Origin: Acidobacteriaceae bacterium | GTDB lineage: Bacteria; Acidobacteriota; Terriglobia; Terriglobales; Acidobacteriaceae | DNA: 6,085 nucleotides | Assembly: GCA_030040115.1 (NCBI GenBank) | Contig: JASHUH010000037.1 | Span: 1-6,085, forward strand | Direction: 5' to 3' | Part shown: in pieces, positions 1-5,602 of the stretch | Position numbering within the stretch: position 1 is the stretch's first letter | Layout: each line of letters begins with the position of its first letter | Notes under the pieces: model-generated | Told to the model about the DNA's origin: nothing | The model's database searches: none | The model's input: only the letters and a program-made list of their open reading frames with translations | Translations under genes and position numbers: made by a program

Positions 1-1748
1 AGCGTGAAGTTGACAAGGGGATTATATACATTTGAGTAGCGGATGGTGAGATAACCGGGTCCGCCGATCCCGGTGTATCCGGTTTCGGCAAATTCCGGGA
101 AGCCGAATGAACCTGGTTCCTGGTTTGAATTCGGCACCCCGAGCAACGTCCCATATCCTGGCGGGCCTGTGGGCCCGCTTGTCGGCCGCGAATCCATTGC
201 GAAACGGTTATAGCCCATTTCGGGACTGACCACAAAGTGAGGATTGAACACGTGCGTCCATGAGAGGGCGGCGAGGTAGTTATCCATCGGACTAGTTTGA
301 GCATAAGTGGTGGAGTTGCCCAGGCCATAAATGAGCCCGGACAGTCCCGGAACAGTCAGGGGGCCGAATGTAGACGGCACGATGATGAACGCACGCTGAT
401 CCGAGAATTGGAGAAAAGTGGTATCGTTGGGTCCCATAACCCAGTCGATCCGCCCGTCGTACGAGTCGTAATTGGATGTTTTGACGGGGTTCGTGGACTG
501 ATTATTGACAATGGAAGAATTGGTAGGCAGAGGAAAGGCCTGAATCAGGCGTGCAGCAATTGGGTCGAAACGGCTGCTGGGAATTATATTTCCGGGGAAA
601 GGCGTGCGCGTATAGCCGCTGGCGGTTCCTGGAGTTGCAACGATACTGCCGGGATCGTAAATTTGCTGCGCAATATCGCTGAAGTCGCCCGTGCGTTCCT
701 GGAACGTCGGAACCGTATTTACACTCGTGGGCGTTCCCTGTAGAGAGCGGAAGCCTTCATAATCGCCGAAGAAGAAAAGTCGGTCGTGTTTAATCGGGCC
801 GCCCAGGCTGCCGCCGAACTGGTTCTGGCGGTACTCGGGTTGGTGGGTCCCTGCCGGGTTGAAGAAGTTTCTCGCATCAAACCAGTTGTTGCGGACAAAT
901 TCGAATACATCACCATGGAACTTGTTCCCGCCGCTCTTCGTAAGTACATCCACGGTGGCGCCTGAGCTGCGCCCTTGTTGCGCTCCGAATAAATTCGTTT
1001 GGATCTTAAACTCCTGAATATCGTCTACGTTGGGTCGTACCGTAATCATGGCATTCCGGCGGAAGTTGTCGTCAACGCCGTCGATCATGTAGTCATTGGA
1101 CATTTCGCGGTTGCCATCCGACATCAGTTCGGCGCCGACGCGAGGGTCGTCAGGACGAGTACCGGAGCCGATGGTGCCCGTGGGCCCATATCCCACACCG
1201 ATGACACCCGTTCCCAGAATCGCCAGTTGCGCGAAATTCCGGCCGTTCAGAGGCAAATCGGTGACCGCGTGCGGATTGATTACTTGCCCGATCGCAGACG
1301 TGCTGGTTTCAAGCAGTGGCACTGCCGTGTTGACCTCAATGGTTTGGCTAACCTGGCCAGCATGCATAACAACATCGATGCGCGCAATCTGGTTGACCGC
1401 AAGCAGGATTCCGGCTCGCGTCTCCAGGGCGAAACCACTCTTTTGCAGCGTCACCGAATAGGCGCCGGGTTGAAGCAGCGTGAACGTGTAGGTTCCCGTT
1501 TGGTTGGTTGTTTGCTCGCGCTTGGCTCCCGTTTCTGTGTTGGTTAGACTGACCATGACGCCGGGGATGACGGCTCCGGTCGTGTCGGTCACAGTTCCTG
1601 TAATGCCGGCGGTAATCTGAGTCTGTGAAAATGCCGCGAGCGGCGCCATGATTAAACTCAATGCGCCAATGAATATCCAGGCGAACGCGCCTTGACTGCG
1701 GAAACGGAAGGTGCGGCGCGGAAGGGGAAGGGTTCTCGATGTCGCCAT
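1..1748 (-). CDS. TonB-dependent receptor, Oar-like, N-terminal part (gene runs off the left edge)
   Basis: I translated this frame codon by codon. It stays open for 582 codons from the ATG at 1748 to the left edge, so the C-terminal barrel is missing. A basic N-region (RRTFRFR, residues 11-17) and a hydrophobic stretch at about 21-40 ending near LAAFSQ form a signal peptide. Residues ~45-130 resemble a carboxypeptidase-regulatory-like beta-sandwich (GTVTDTTGAVIPGV, then GTYTFTLLQPGAYSV). A plug-like region follows, with PLNGRNF at 166-172, MIDGVDDN from 221 and GATVDVLTKSGGNKFHG ending at ~279. The start of the barrel, with LGGPI and RLFFFGDYEGFR, lies after ~311. This is the standard order in Oar-like receptors of acidobacteria, usually about 1000-1200 residues in all, which sit in the outer membrane. 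Their substrate is often a glycan or oligomer, but nothing here identifies it. The start is well supported by AAGGAG six bases upstream. A long leader separates it from the deacetylase gene on the same strand. Confidence 0.93.
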   Translation of the reverse strand, partial: MATSRTLPLPRRTFRFRSQGAFAWIFIGALSLIMAPLAAFSQTQITAGITGTVTDTTGAVIPGVMVSLTNTETGAKREQTTNQTGTYTFTLLQPGAYSVTLQKSGFALETRAGILLAVNQIARIDVVMHAGQVSQTIEVNTAVPLLETSTSAIGQVINPHAVTDLPLNGRNFAQLAILGTGVIGVGYGPTGTIGSGTRPDDPRVGAELMSDGNREMSNDYMIDGVDDNFRRNAMITVRPNVDDIQEFKIQTNLFGAQQGRSSGATVDVLTKSGGNKFHGDVFEFVRNNWFDARNFFNPAGTHQPEYRQNQFGGSLGGPIKHDRLFFFGDYEGFRSLQGTPTSVNTVPTFQERTGDFSDIAQQIYDPGSIVATPGTASGYTRTPFPGNIIPSSRFDPIAARLIQAFPLPTNSSIVNNQSTNPVKTSNYDSYDGRIDWVMGPNDTTFLQFSDQRAFIIVPSTFGPLTVPGLSGLIYGLGNSTTYAQTSPMDNYLAALSWTHVFNPHFVVSPEMGYNRFAMDSRPTSGPTGPPGYGTLLGVPNSNQEPGSFGFPEFAETGYTGIGGPGYLTIRYSNVYNPLVNFT

Positions 1749-1754
1749 ACTTAG

Positions 1755-1760
1755 CTCCTT
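1755..1760 (-). promoter_or_regulatory. Shine-Dalgarno site of the TonB-dependent receptor
   Basis: On the minus strand this reads AAGGAG, six bases before the ATG at 1748. It is the best ribosome-binding site in the window and fixes the receptor start. Confidence 0.85.
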
Positions 1761-1984
1761 CTAAGCGGATGAGAAACTGTCGTTGCGTTGCGAGAGCAAT
1801 TGCCTCGGCTTTAGAGACACAAACCCTGCGCAGCTCTCCCATAGGAGGAGAATTGCGGTCCAAATGCGGTTTATTGCCTGCTGAAAGCGCCCGTTGGCCA
1901 GCTTCGTTGCGCAGGCTGCCTTTAGCTCCTCATGGGGGCTGGAGATTTATCAGCTTAGTATCGATGCTCCGCAACAGGAGGTAT

Positions 1985-2002
1985 GCTTTGAAGATTCAAA
2001 GC
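1985..2002. repeat. 18-bp perfect dyad, operator-like site copy 1
   Basis: The sequence GCTTTGAAGATTCAAAGC has two 8-bp arms that are exact reverse complements around a 2-bp centre. It matches the site at 2149-2166 at 15 of 18 positions. It lies about 240 bp upstream of the receptor start codon. The short centre suits a dimeric protein binding to DNA better than an RNA hairpin, although a 7-bp stem with a 4-nt loop is possible. No regulator is encoded in the window, so the binding partner is unknown. Confidence 0.5.
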
Positions 2003-2148
2003 GCATCTTCCCTGCTAATAAACGAGCCCGGGTTCAGCCAAGGATTGACTTCTTCACTGAAATAGGAATCGGTTTTCGTTGTCGATCTGATTTCCAATGA
2101 GGGGAAGGAAAATCTATCAATTCTGCACAGCGCTCTTCAGCGAGTTTG

Positions 2149-2166
2149 GCTTTGAGGATATAAAGC
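2149..2166. repeat. 18-bp imperfect dyad, operator-like site copy 2
   Basis: The sequence GCTTTGAGGATATAAAGC keeps the outer GCTTT/AAAGC arms of the site at 1985-2002 and agrees with it at 15 of 18 positions. Start to start, the two are 164 bp apart. It lies about 75 bp downstream of the -10 candidate at 2242-2247, within the presumed transcribed leader of the receptor gene. Confidence 0.4.
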
Positions 2167-2241
2167 TTCCTCATTCCGCGAGCGTTGCGATTCTGCTTCT
2201 TATCAGGACCCTTTTTTACCTCTTATCAAACCTGCATATCG

Positions 2242-2271
2242 ACTATCATCGTTCATAGATGATTTTGTCAA
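2242..2271 (-). promoter_or_regulatory. Sigma70-like promoter candidate reading toward the receptor gene
   Basis: On the minus strand a perfect -35 hexamer TTGACA (2266-2271) is followed after 18 bp by GATAGT (2242-2247), which matches TATAAT at four of six positions. Transcription would begin near 2235, leaving a leader of about 490 nt before the receptor ATG. An inverted repeat ATCATC/GATGAT (2245-2250 and 2258-2263) covers the spacer and the -10 element and could be an operator. The perfect -35 is good evidence; the weak -10 and long leader lower confidence. Confidence 0.45.
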
Positions 2272-2330
2272 GAGTTTTTTCAGATAGATTTTAGACTCGT
2301 GGTTGAGCCAAACCAAAAATCTCGCGTCAG

Positions 2331-2372
2331 GCTTGCATGGCAAGCGGAAGAAAGGGTTGGCTCTTGCGAGCC
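2331..2372 (-). terminator. Pair of small hairpins downstream of the deacetylase, weak terminator candidate
   Basis: Two inverted repeats lie 104-145 bp past the deacetylase stop codon: GGCTC/GAGCC arms with a 4-nt loop (2359-2372) and GCTTGC/GCAAGC arms with a 3-nt loop (2331-2345). On the minus strand neither is followed directly by a strong T-run; the nearest T-rich stretch is about 10 nt past the second hairpin. They may end the deacetylase transcript, but this is weak. Confidence 0.22.
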
Positions 2373-2475
2373 TGCCGCCTGCATAACCGCAAAGAACTTG
2401 GCGACCTTGCAGCTTGGGGTCTTCGGTGGAAAGCAAGCGACCTTGGTCCGGATTCCGGTTGTCAGGGGAATCGGT

Positions 2476-3519
2476 TCATGCGGGCGGCGGTTGCCGGCAC
2501 AGGCTGTTGAGCCGCTCGACCGGCTCGGGCGTAAAAGGCGGAAGCTTCAAGTGGCGCGCAATGAGAACCTGGTAGGGAAGCGGTCCGCCATCGGGGCTGC
2601 CGACGCCAGGGTCAACTGCGTAGGCGGGATTCTTTTCCACCTTCGGAAGCAGCGCGAAGCGGAACCCTTCCTGCTGCAGGAGATCGAGCAGGCTGGGCAG
2701 CATGAGCGTGGTGAAGGCCGTCTCGTGCAGCAAAAGGACGTTGGGAATCTCGTGGCCAAAGGCAAGGAGTTCCTCCTCGCGTTCCACGCGGATAAACTGC
2801 GCCGCATTGTCGAGGTAGCTCTGTTTGAGCCAGGCAATGCCCGCCTGGTCATGTTGGGCAAGGCAGCGGCCGTAGGGATCGCTCCAGTCGTCATCCTCAA
2901 AGTTCAGGGTCACGTCGGCAATGCGGTAGCCATGTGCGCGAAGCCAGGTGCGCACGTTATCCCGCTTGGTCAGTGTGTTGCCTTCCTCAAGATACGGATA
3001 GCGGAACCAGCGCCAGTCGCGCTTGCCCGCGTACTGGCGCAAGGCCGGCTCGTCGAGCGCAACCTGGCGCTCAAACCGCGCCGCAGTTTGGCTGTTGAGC
3101 GAAGGGTGCGACCAGGTGTGATTGCCGATGTTCATGCCCGCATCGACCCACGCGCGGAGCGCCTGCTGGGAATCGGGATCGTCCTGAAGATCGTCGGCGG
3201 TCACAAAACCATAAACACGTTCGATGTGGCGAGCCTTGAGCTCGGCGGCCAGCGTCGAAGCGATCCTGAGGCGCGTATCGTCGGGTGACAGGCCGCCAGC
3301 GGCCGGCAGATCGTCAAAAGTGAGCGCGACCGTGGGATGAGATTTGAGACGCCAAACCGGCGACGCGGACCGCCGGCCGGCCGGCTGGGTGTTCGGCGCG
3401 CGTGGCGGTCGCGGCCCCGCGGCCAGGGTCACCGCCGCGCCTAAACCAAATAACAATCCAGCGATCAGCCAAACACGCCCCATGGAACAATTGTCGTATG
3501 CTCCCGCGCTGTGCCTCAT
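2476..3519 (-). CDS. Exported polysaccharide-deacetylase-like (NodB fold) protein
   Basis: This 347-residue protein has the NodB motifs in order: TFDD at 67-70 (catalytic base and metal aspartate), the metal-binding pair H134 and H138 in HTWSH, RYPY at 173-176, a DVTLNFEDDDW segment at ~202-212, and LLLHE ending at 266. Enzymes of this fold remove N- or O-acetyl groups from glycans such as chitooligosaccharides, xylan or peptidoglycan, using a divalent metal. The exact substrate cannot be read here. A hydrophobic stretch at ~16-35 (VWLIAGLLFGLGAAVTLAAG) indicates a signal peptide or anchor, so it acts in the periplasm or outside the cell. The first ATG (3519) lies only 2 bp past the stop of an upstream receptor remnant. 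The ATG at 3483 (MGRVWLIAG) gives a more typical signal peptide and is equally possible, since neither has a well-spaced ribosome-binding site. A proline- and basic-rich linker (~36-56) follows the signal. The family resembles acidobacterial secreted deacetylases in my recollection. Confidence 0.88.
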   Translation of the reverse strand: MRHSAGAYDNCSMGRVWLIAGLLFGLGAAVTLAAGPRPPRAPNTQPAGRRSASPVWRLKSHPTVALTFDDLPAAGGLSPDDTRLRIASTLAAELKARHIERVYGFVTADDLQDDPDSQQALRAWVDAGMNIGNHTWSHPSLNSQTAARFERQVALDEPALRQYAGKRDWRWFRYPYLEEGNTLTKRDNVRTWLRAHGYRIADVTLNFEDDDWSDPYGRCLAQHDQAGIAWLKQSYLDNAAQFIRVEREEELLAFGHEIPNVLLLHETAFTTLMLPSLLDLLQQEGFRFALLPKVEKNPAYAVDPGVGSPDGGPLPYQVLIARHLKLPPFTPEPVERLNSLCRQPPPA

Positions 3520-3523
3520 GTCC

Positions 3524-3637
3524 TTAGATGGTGTACTTCAGGTCGACTTGCGATTTTCCCAGCCCATTGCGCAGGTTGATGATAGAGCCGAAAGCGCTGG
3601 ATTCGGCGGAGTTGTCGGCGTTACCCCAATGTGAAAT
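3524..3637 (-). pseudogene. Orphan C-terminal end of an outer-membrane receptor (remnant)
   Basis: The minus strand reads about 37 codons ending in TAA at 3524. They contain HWGNADNSAESSAFGSI and finish in KSQVDLKYTI. This matches the way Oar-like TonB receptors end: an N-x-GNP-like turn, a short S-rich loop with FG-x-I, then a last beta-strand with alternating hydrophobic residues (V, L, Y, I). The usual final Phe is Ile here. The rest of such a gene is absent, because ispD occupies the DNA beyond about 3680 on the other strand. The stop lies 4 bp before the first ATG of the deacetylase, as in an operon. It is probably the tail of a receptor gene cut by a rearrangement. The match is by pattern recognition over a short stretch, so chance remains possible. 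Confidence 0.45.
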
Positions 3638-3670
3638 GGATCTGGCGGCACACACAGGGCCTCTCCGTTG

Positions 3671-3676
3671 TATACT
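3671..3676 (+). promoter_or_regulatory. Possible -10 element of ispD (leaderless start)
   Basis: TATACT matches the -10 consensus at five of six positions and lies nine bases before the ispD ATG at 3686, so transcription would begin almost at the start codon. No matching -35 and no Shine-Dalgarno sequence are visible, which would agree with a leaderless mRNA. The evidence is a single hexamer. Confidence 0.3.
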
Positions 3677-3685
3677 CCACACGTC

Positions 3686-4387
3686 ATGCAGGTGTTCGCG
3701 ATCGTTCCCGCCGCGGGACTGGGCACGCGGATGGCGGGACCCCAGCCCAAGCAATTCCTTGCCCTTGACGGAGTTCCGATCCTGATCCATTCCCTGCGCG
3801 CCTTTGCCGCCGTCGAACGGATCACAGCGATCTATGTGGCGGTGCGCAAGACGGAAATGGAGCGGGTGCAGGCGCAGATTGCCGAGTATGGCTTCGGCCC
3901 CCGTGTGCAAGTGGTGGAGGGTGGCGACAAACGCCAGGAATCGGTCGCTCACGCCCTGGCCGTTCTGCCCGCCGGGCCCGATGACGTTGTGCTGGTGCAT
4001 GACGCCGTGCGGCCGTTGATCGACGCCGCCACCATCGAGCGCACCATCGACGCGGTCGCCGAGCACGGAGCTGCCATTGTGGGTTTGCCGGCTGTGGATA
4101 CGATTAAACAGGTGGAGCGCACGGCGCACGGGGCGCTCATCACCGCGACCATTCCGCGCGAGTTCATCGTGTTGGCGCAGACCCCGCAGGGTTTCCGCTA
4201 TGGACTGCTCGAAAGCGCCTTTGCCGAGGCTGCGGCGGATGGATTTGTGGGCACCGACGAGGCTTCCGTGGCCGAACGCGCCGGCCATGCAGTCGCTGTG
4301 GTTCCCGGCTCTCAGGTTAATCTGAAGATTACGCAGCCCGGCGACCTGGAGCTGGCCGAGTTCTATTTGCATCAGCGCGCGCGGTGA
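3686..4387 (+). CDS. ispD: 2-C-methyl-D-erythritol 4-phosphate cytidylyltransferase
   Basis: This protein joins CTP and MEP to give CDP-methylerythritol and diphosphate, the third step of the MEP isoprenoid pathway, in the cytoplasm. From the ATG at 3686 it has 233 residues, the usual IspD length. The CTP-binding motif AIVPAAGLGTRM lies at 5-16, followed by PKQF at 21-24. GGDKRQESV (79-87) and VHDAVRP (104-110, with the metal/CTP aspartate D106) are intact. The later AQTPQGF segment and the C-terminal LKITQPGDLELAEFYL, which carries the substrate lysine, are also present. An in-frame TTG at 3668 would add six residues, but ATG followed directly by the first beta-strand is the usual IspD start. 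No ribosome-binding site is visible. It is divergent from the deacetylase and followed after 144 bp by ispF, so the two may share a transcript. Confidence 0.96.
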   Translation: MQVFAIVPAAGLGTRMAGPQPKQFLALDGVPILIHSLRAFAAVERITAIYVAVRKTEMERVQAQIAEYGFGPRVQVVEGGDKRQESVAHALAVLPAGPDDVVLVHDAVRPLIDAATIERTIDAVAEHGAAIVGLPAVDTIKQVERTAHGALITATIPREFIVLAQTPQGFRYGLLESAFAEAAADGFVGTDEASVAERAGHAVAVVPGSQVNLKITQPGDLELAEFYLHQRAR

Positions 4388-4407
4388 AAGGCGCCGCAGT
4401 CACAACC

Positions 4408-4441
4408 CGCCGATCGCGCAAGCATCCGCATCGGATCGGCG
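4408..4441. repeat. Inverted repeat in the ispD-ispF gap
   Basis: CGCCGATC (4408-4415) and GATCGGCG (4434-4441) are exact 8-bp reverse complements separated by 18 bp. With no T-run after it, this is not a normal terminator. It could form an RNA stem between the two genes or belong to a palindromic intergenic repeat. Confidence 0.35.
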
Positions 4442-4531
4442 CGGCGCTGCTTCGCTTTTTCCGCCGGGAAGCACTGGCGTGCACGCTTCGGCCGGGCAGC
4501 TCGCCTGAAGACGGGGGACAGGCACCGAGAC

Positions 4532-5146
4532 ATGGAGACACGAATTGGAGTTGGCTTTGATTCGCACCTTTTCAAACCCGGCGTGCCACTGCGCATTGGC
4601 GGCATGACGCTGGAGCACCCCGAAGGCCTGGCCGGCCACTCCGACGGCGACGTTTTGCTCCACGCCATCACGGACGCCTTGCTGGGGGCGATTGCCGCCG
4701 GCGATATCGGCAGCTTCTTTCCGCCCGGTGACGAGCGCTGGAAAGATGCCGATTCGGCCATCTTTTTGAACACCGCCCTCGAGGAATTGCAACACGCCGG
4801 CTATCGTGTCGCCAACGTGGACACCACGCTCATTCTCGCCGCGCCCAAAATCGCGCCCCTGGCCGCCGAGATGCGCGCCCACGTTGCCGATCTGCTCGGT
4901 GTCGAAATCGACCAGGTGAGCATTAAGGCCAAGACGCCGGAGGGCTTGAACCTCGATCACGTGGCTCAATGCCACGCCGTGGTCCTGGTTGAGCGCATTC
5001 AGGAATCGGACGATCTCAAAACCATGAGCGCGGCCATCGAGAGCCAGCGCCAGCTCGAGGACGTCGTCGATGACCTGCTCTCTTCCGTGCATGGCGCGCC
5101 CCGGAAACGCGTGGCGCCGGTCTACGACACCGAGGACATTACCTAG
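4532..5146 (+). CDS. ispF: 2-C-methyl-D-erythritol 2,4-cyclodiphosphate synthase with C-terminal extension
   Basis: IspF cyclises CDP-methylerythritol 2-phosphate to MEcPP with release of CMP, the fifth MEP-pathway step; the known enzyme is a homotrimer with zinc between subunits. The start GVGFDSHLF supplies zinc ligands D10 and H12, and H44 in HSDGDVLLHAITDALLG is the third. DIGSFFPPGD (58-67), DADSA and VDTTLILAAPKI are typical. IKAKTPEGL (131-139) is the nucleotide-side loop. Two things are odd. After EGL the chain goes straight to NLDHVAQCHAVVLVER, about three residues shorter than the E. coli form and without its GRGEG segment. The protein is also 204 residues long instead of about 155-160, with ~45 extra residues (ESDDLKTMSAAIESQ onward) predicted helical, then a basic patch RKR and an acidic end. 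No clear ribosome-binding site precedes the ATG; GGGGGA is 13 bases upstream. Confidence 0.95.
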   Translation: METRIGVGFDSHLFKPGVPLRIGGMTLEHPEGLAGHSDGDVLLHAITDALLGAIAAGDIGSFFPPGDERWKDADSAIFLNTALEELQHAGYRVANVDTTLILAAPKIAPLAAEMRAHVADLLGVEIDQVSIKAKTPEGLNLDHVAQCHAVVLVERIQESDDLKTMSAAIESQRQLEDVVDDLLSSVHGAPRKRVAPVYDTEDIT

Positions 5147-5164
5147 AGCGATCATCCCGCATGG

Positions 5165-5191
5165 AACGGCAGGGGGGCCGTTGATAATTTT
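5165..5191 (+). terminator. Intrinsic terminator candidate after ispF
   Basis: AACGGC (5165-5170) and GCCGTT (5177-5182) form a 6-bp stem with a 6-nt AGGGGG loop, followed by GATAATTTT. It lies 18 bp past the ispF stop and between the convergent ispF and toxin genes. The stem is short and the T-run interrupted, so it is plausible but not strong; in the other direction no T-run follows. Confidence 0.4.
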
Positions 5192-5207
5192 GCCATTCCC
5201 TTTCAGG

Positions 5208-5602
5208 TCATAGGAGCAGGATCGGAATCCCGTACTCCGCGAGTTTCCGATCCGCACTTGCAAGGATCAAACTTTCCAACTGCGCTTGAGCCAGAAGCAG
5301 CCTGTCAAAAGGATCGCGGTGATGCTTCGGAAGCTGCGCCGCCCATTCTCCATGGCGAATCGAGACGGGCAGTTCCAACAGGCCAAACAAATTCAACATG
5401 GAGCCGATAGGCGCCTTCAAGGCGCCTTCAGCCGCCGCTTGCCCGCCGCTTGCTTCAAACCCAGTTCCCATGCGCTTGCGGCGCTCAGAAACCTCTGGTT
5501 CCCTTGGCGAAGCCTGGTGAGCTTGGCCGGGGACAATCTCGCGTCTCCGGTATCGAGCCAGACCAGAACATGCGAATCCAGCAGGAATCGCTCCCCGGTC
5601 AC
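5208..5602 (-). pseudogene. VapC-type PIN-domain toxin, frameshifted by an 11-bp tandem duplication
   Basis: As it stands, the GTG start at 5602 (sharing GTGA with the antitoxin stop) gives 61 residues and stops at 5417. The frame then continues in another register to 5208. Deleting one of the two identical 11-bp copies (5409-5419, 5420-5430) joins the parts without loss, giving KAP followed directly by IGSML and 127 residues in all, a normal PIN toxin size. In that restored protein the acidic catalytic residues are all present: D9 in FLLDSHVLVWL, E46 in SAWEL, D93 and D96 in HRDPFDR, and D114 in SADRKL. PIN toxins of this kind are Mg2+-dependent RNases that cut tRNA or rRNA and are blocked by the adjacent antitoxin. 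The intact motifs suggest recent damage. A sequencing error is possible, although an exact 11-bp duplication is an unusual error. The 61-residue product lacks half of the active site. Confidence 0.85.
5409..5430. repeat. Perfect 11-bp tandem duplication inside the toxin gene
   Basis: AGGCGCCTTCA occurs twice head to tail (5409-5419 and 5420-5430). Next to it, 5431-5441 and 5442-5452 form a second 11-bp pair differing at one base, so 44 bases have an 11-bp period. The first pair shifts the toxin frame; removing one copy restores it. Confidence 0.92.

Larger units (their letters stand above)
1749..2475. other. Gene-free 727-bp region upstream of the receptor gene
   Basis: This stretch separates the receptor start (1748) from the deacetylase stop (2476); both genes read on the minus strand. 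I see no convincing protein gene: the open frames here are short, have no recognisable product, and most lack a ribosome-binding site. The part around 2160-2300 is AT-richer than the genes. The region holds a promoter candidate at 2242-2271, a dyad across it, two related 18-bp palindromic sites (1985-2002 and 2149-2166) and two small hairpins downstream of the deacetylase (2331-2372). I looked for common riboswitch cores, including the cobalamin box typical of some TonB receptor leaders, and saw none. If the promoter is right, the receptor mRNA has a leader of nearly 500 nt. Confidence 0.7.

Noticed and set aside
1808..1825. Third copy of the 18-bp dyad site
   Set aside because: Only 13 of 18 positions match and its symmetry is poor, so I did not list it as a feature.
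1348..1863. Minus-strand frame of 171 codons overlapping the receptor start
   Set aside because: A different register from the verified receptor frame, with low-complexity His/Arg/Asn-rich content.
1749..2240. Cobalamin or other known riboswitch ahead of the TonB receptor
   Set aside because: I looked for the conserved B12-box and similar cores in the minus-strand leader and did not find them; a covariance-model search would settle it.
2203..2436. Minus-strand frame of 77 codons in the receptor leader (TTG start)
   Set aside because: No ribosome-binding site, no domain, and it runs across the promoter candidate and hairpins, so a gene is not supported.
2299..3288. Long plus-strand open frame (329 codons) opposite the deacetylase
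   Set aside because: It is antisense to a gene with all NodB motifs, has no recognisable domain and is a typical shadow in high-G+C DNA.
3638..4372. Minus-strand frame opposite ispD, continuous with the receptor-tail remnant
   Set aside because: This part is rich in His, Gly and Arg as antisense frames are, and ispD is certain on the other strand; only the portion at 3524-3637 looks protein-like.
4384..4560. Small plus-strand frame of 58 codons overlapping the ispD stop and ispF start (GTG start)
   Set aside because: No ribosome-binding site, mixed third-position bases and no recognisable product; kept as intergenic.
4400..5263. Minus-strand frame (287 codons) opposite ispF
   Set aside because: Antisense shadow of ispF with no domain and no ribosome-binding site.
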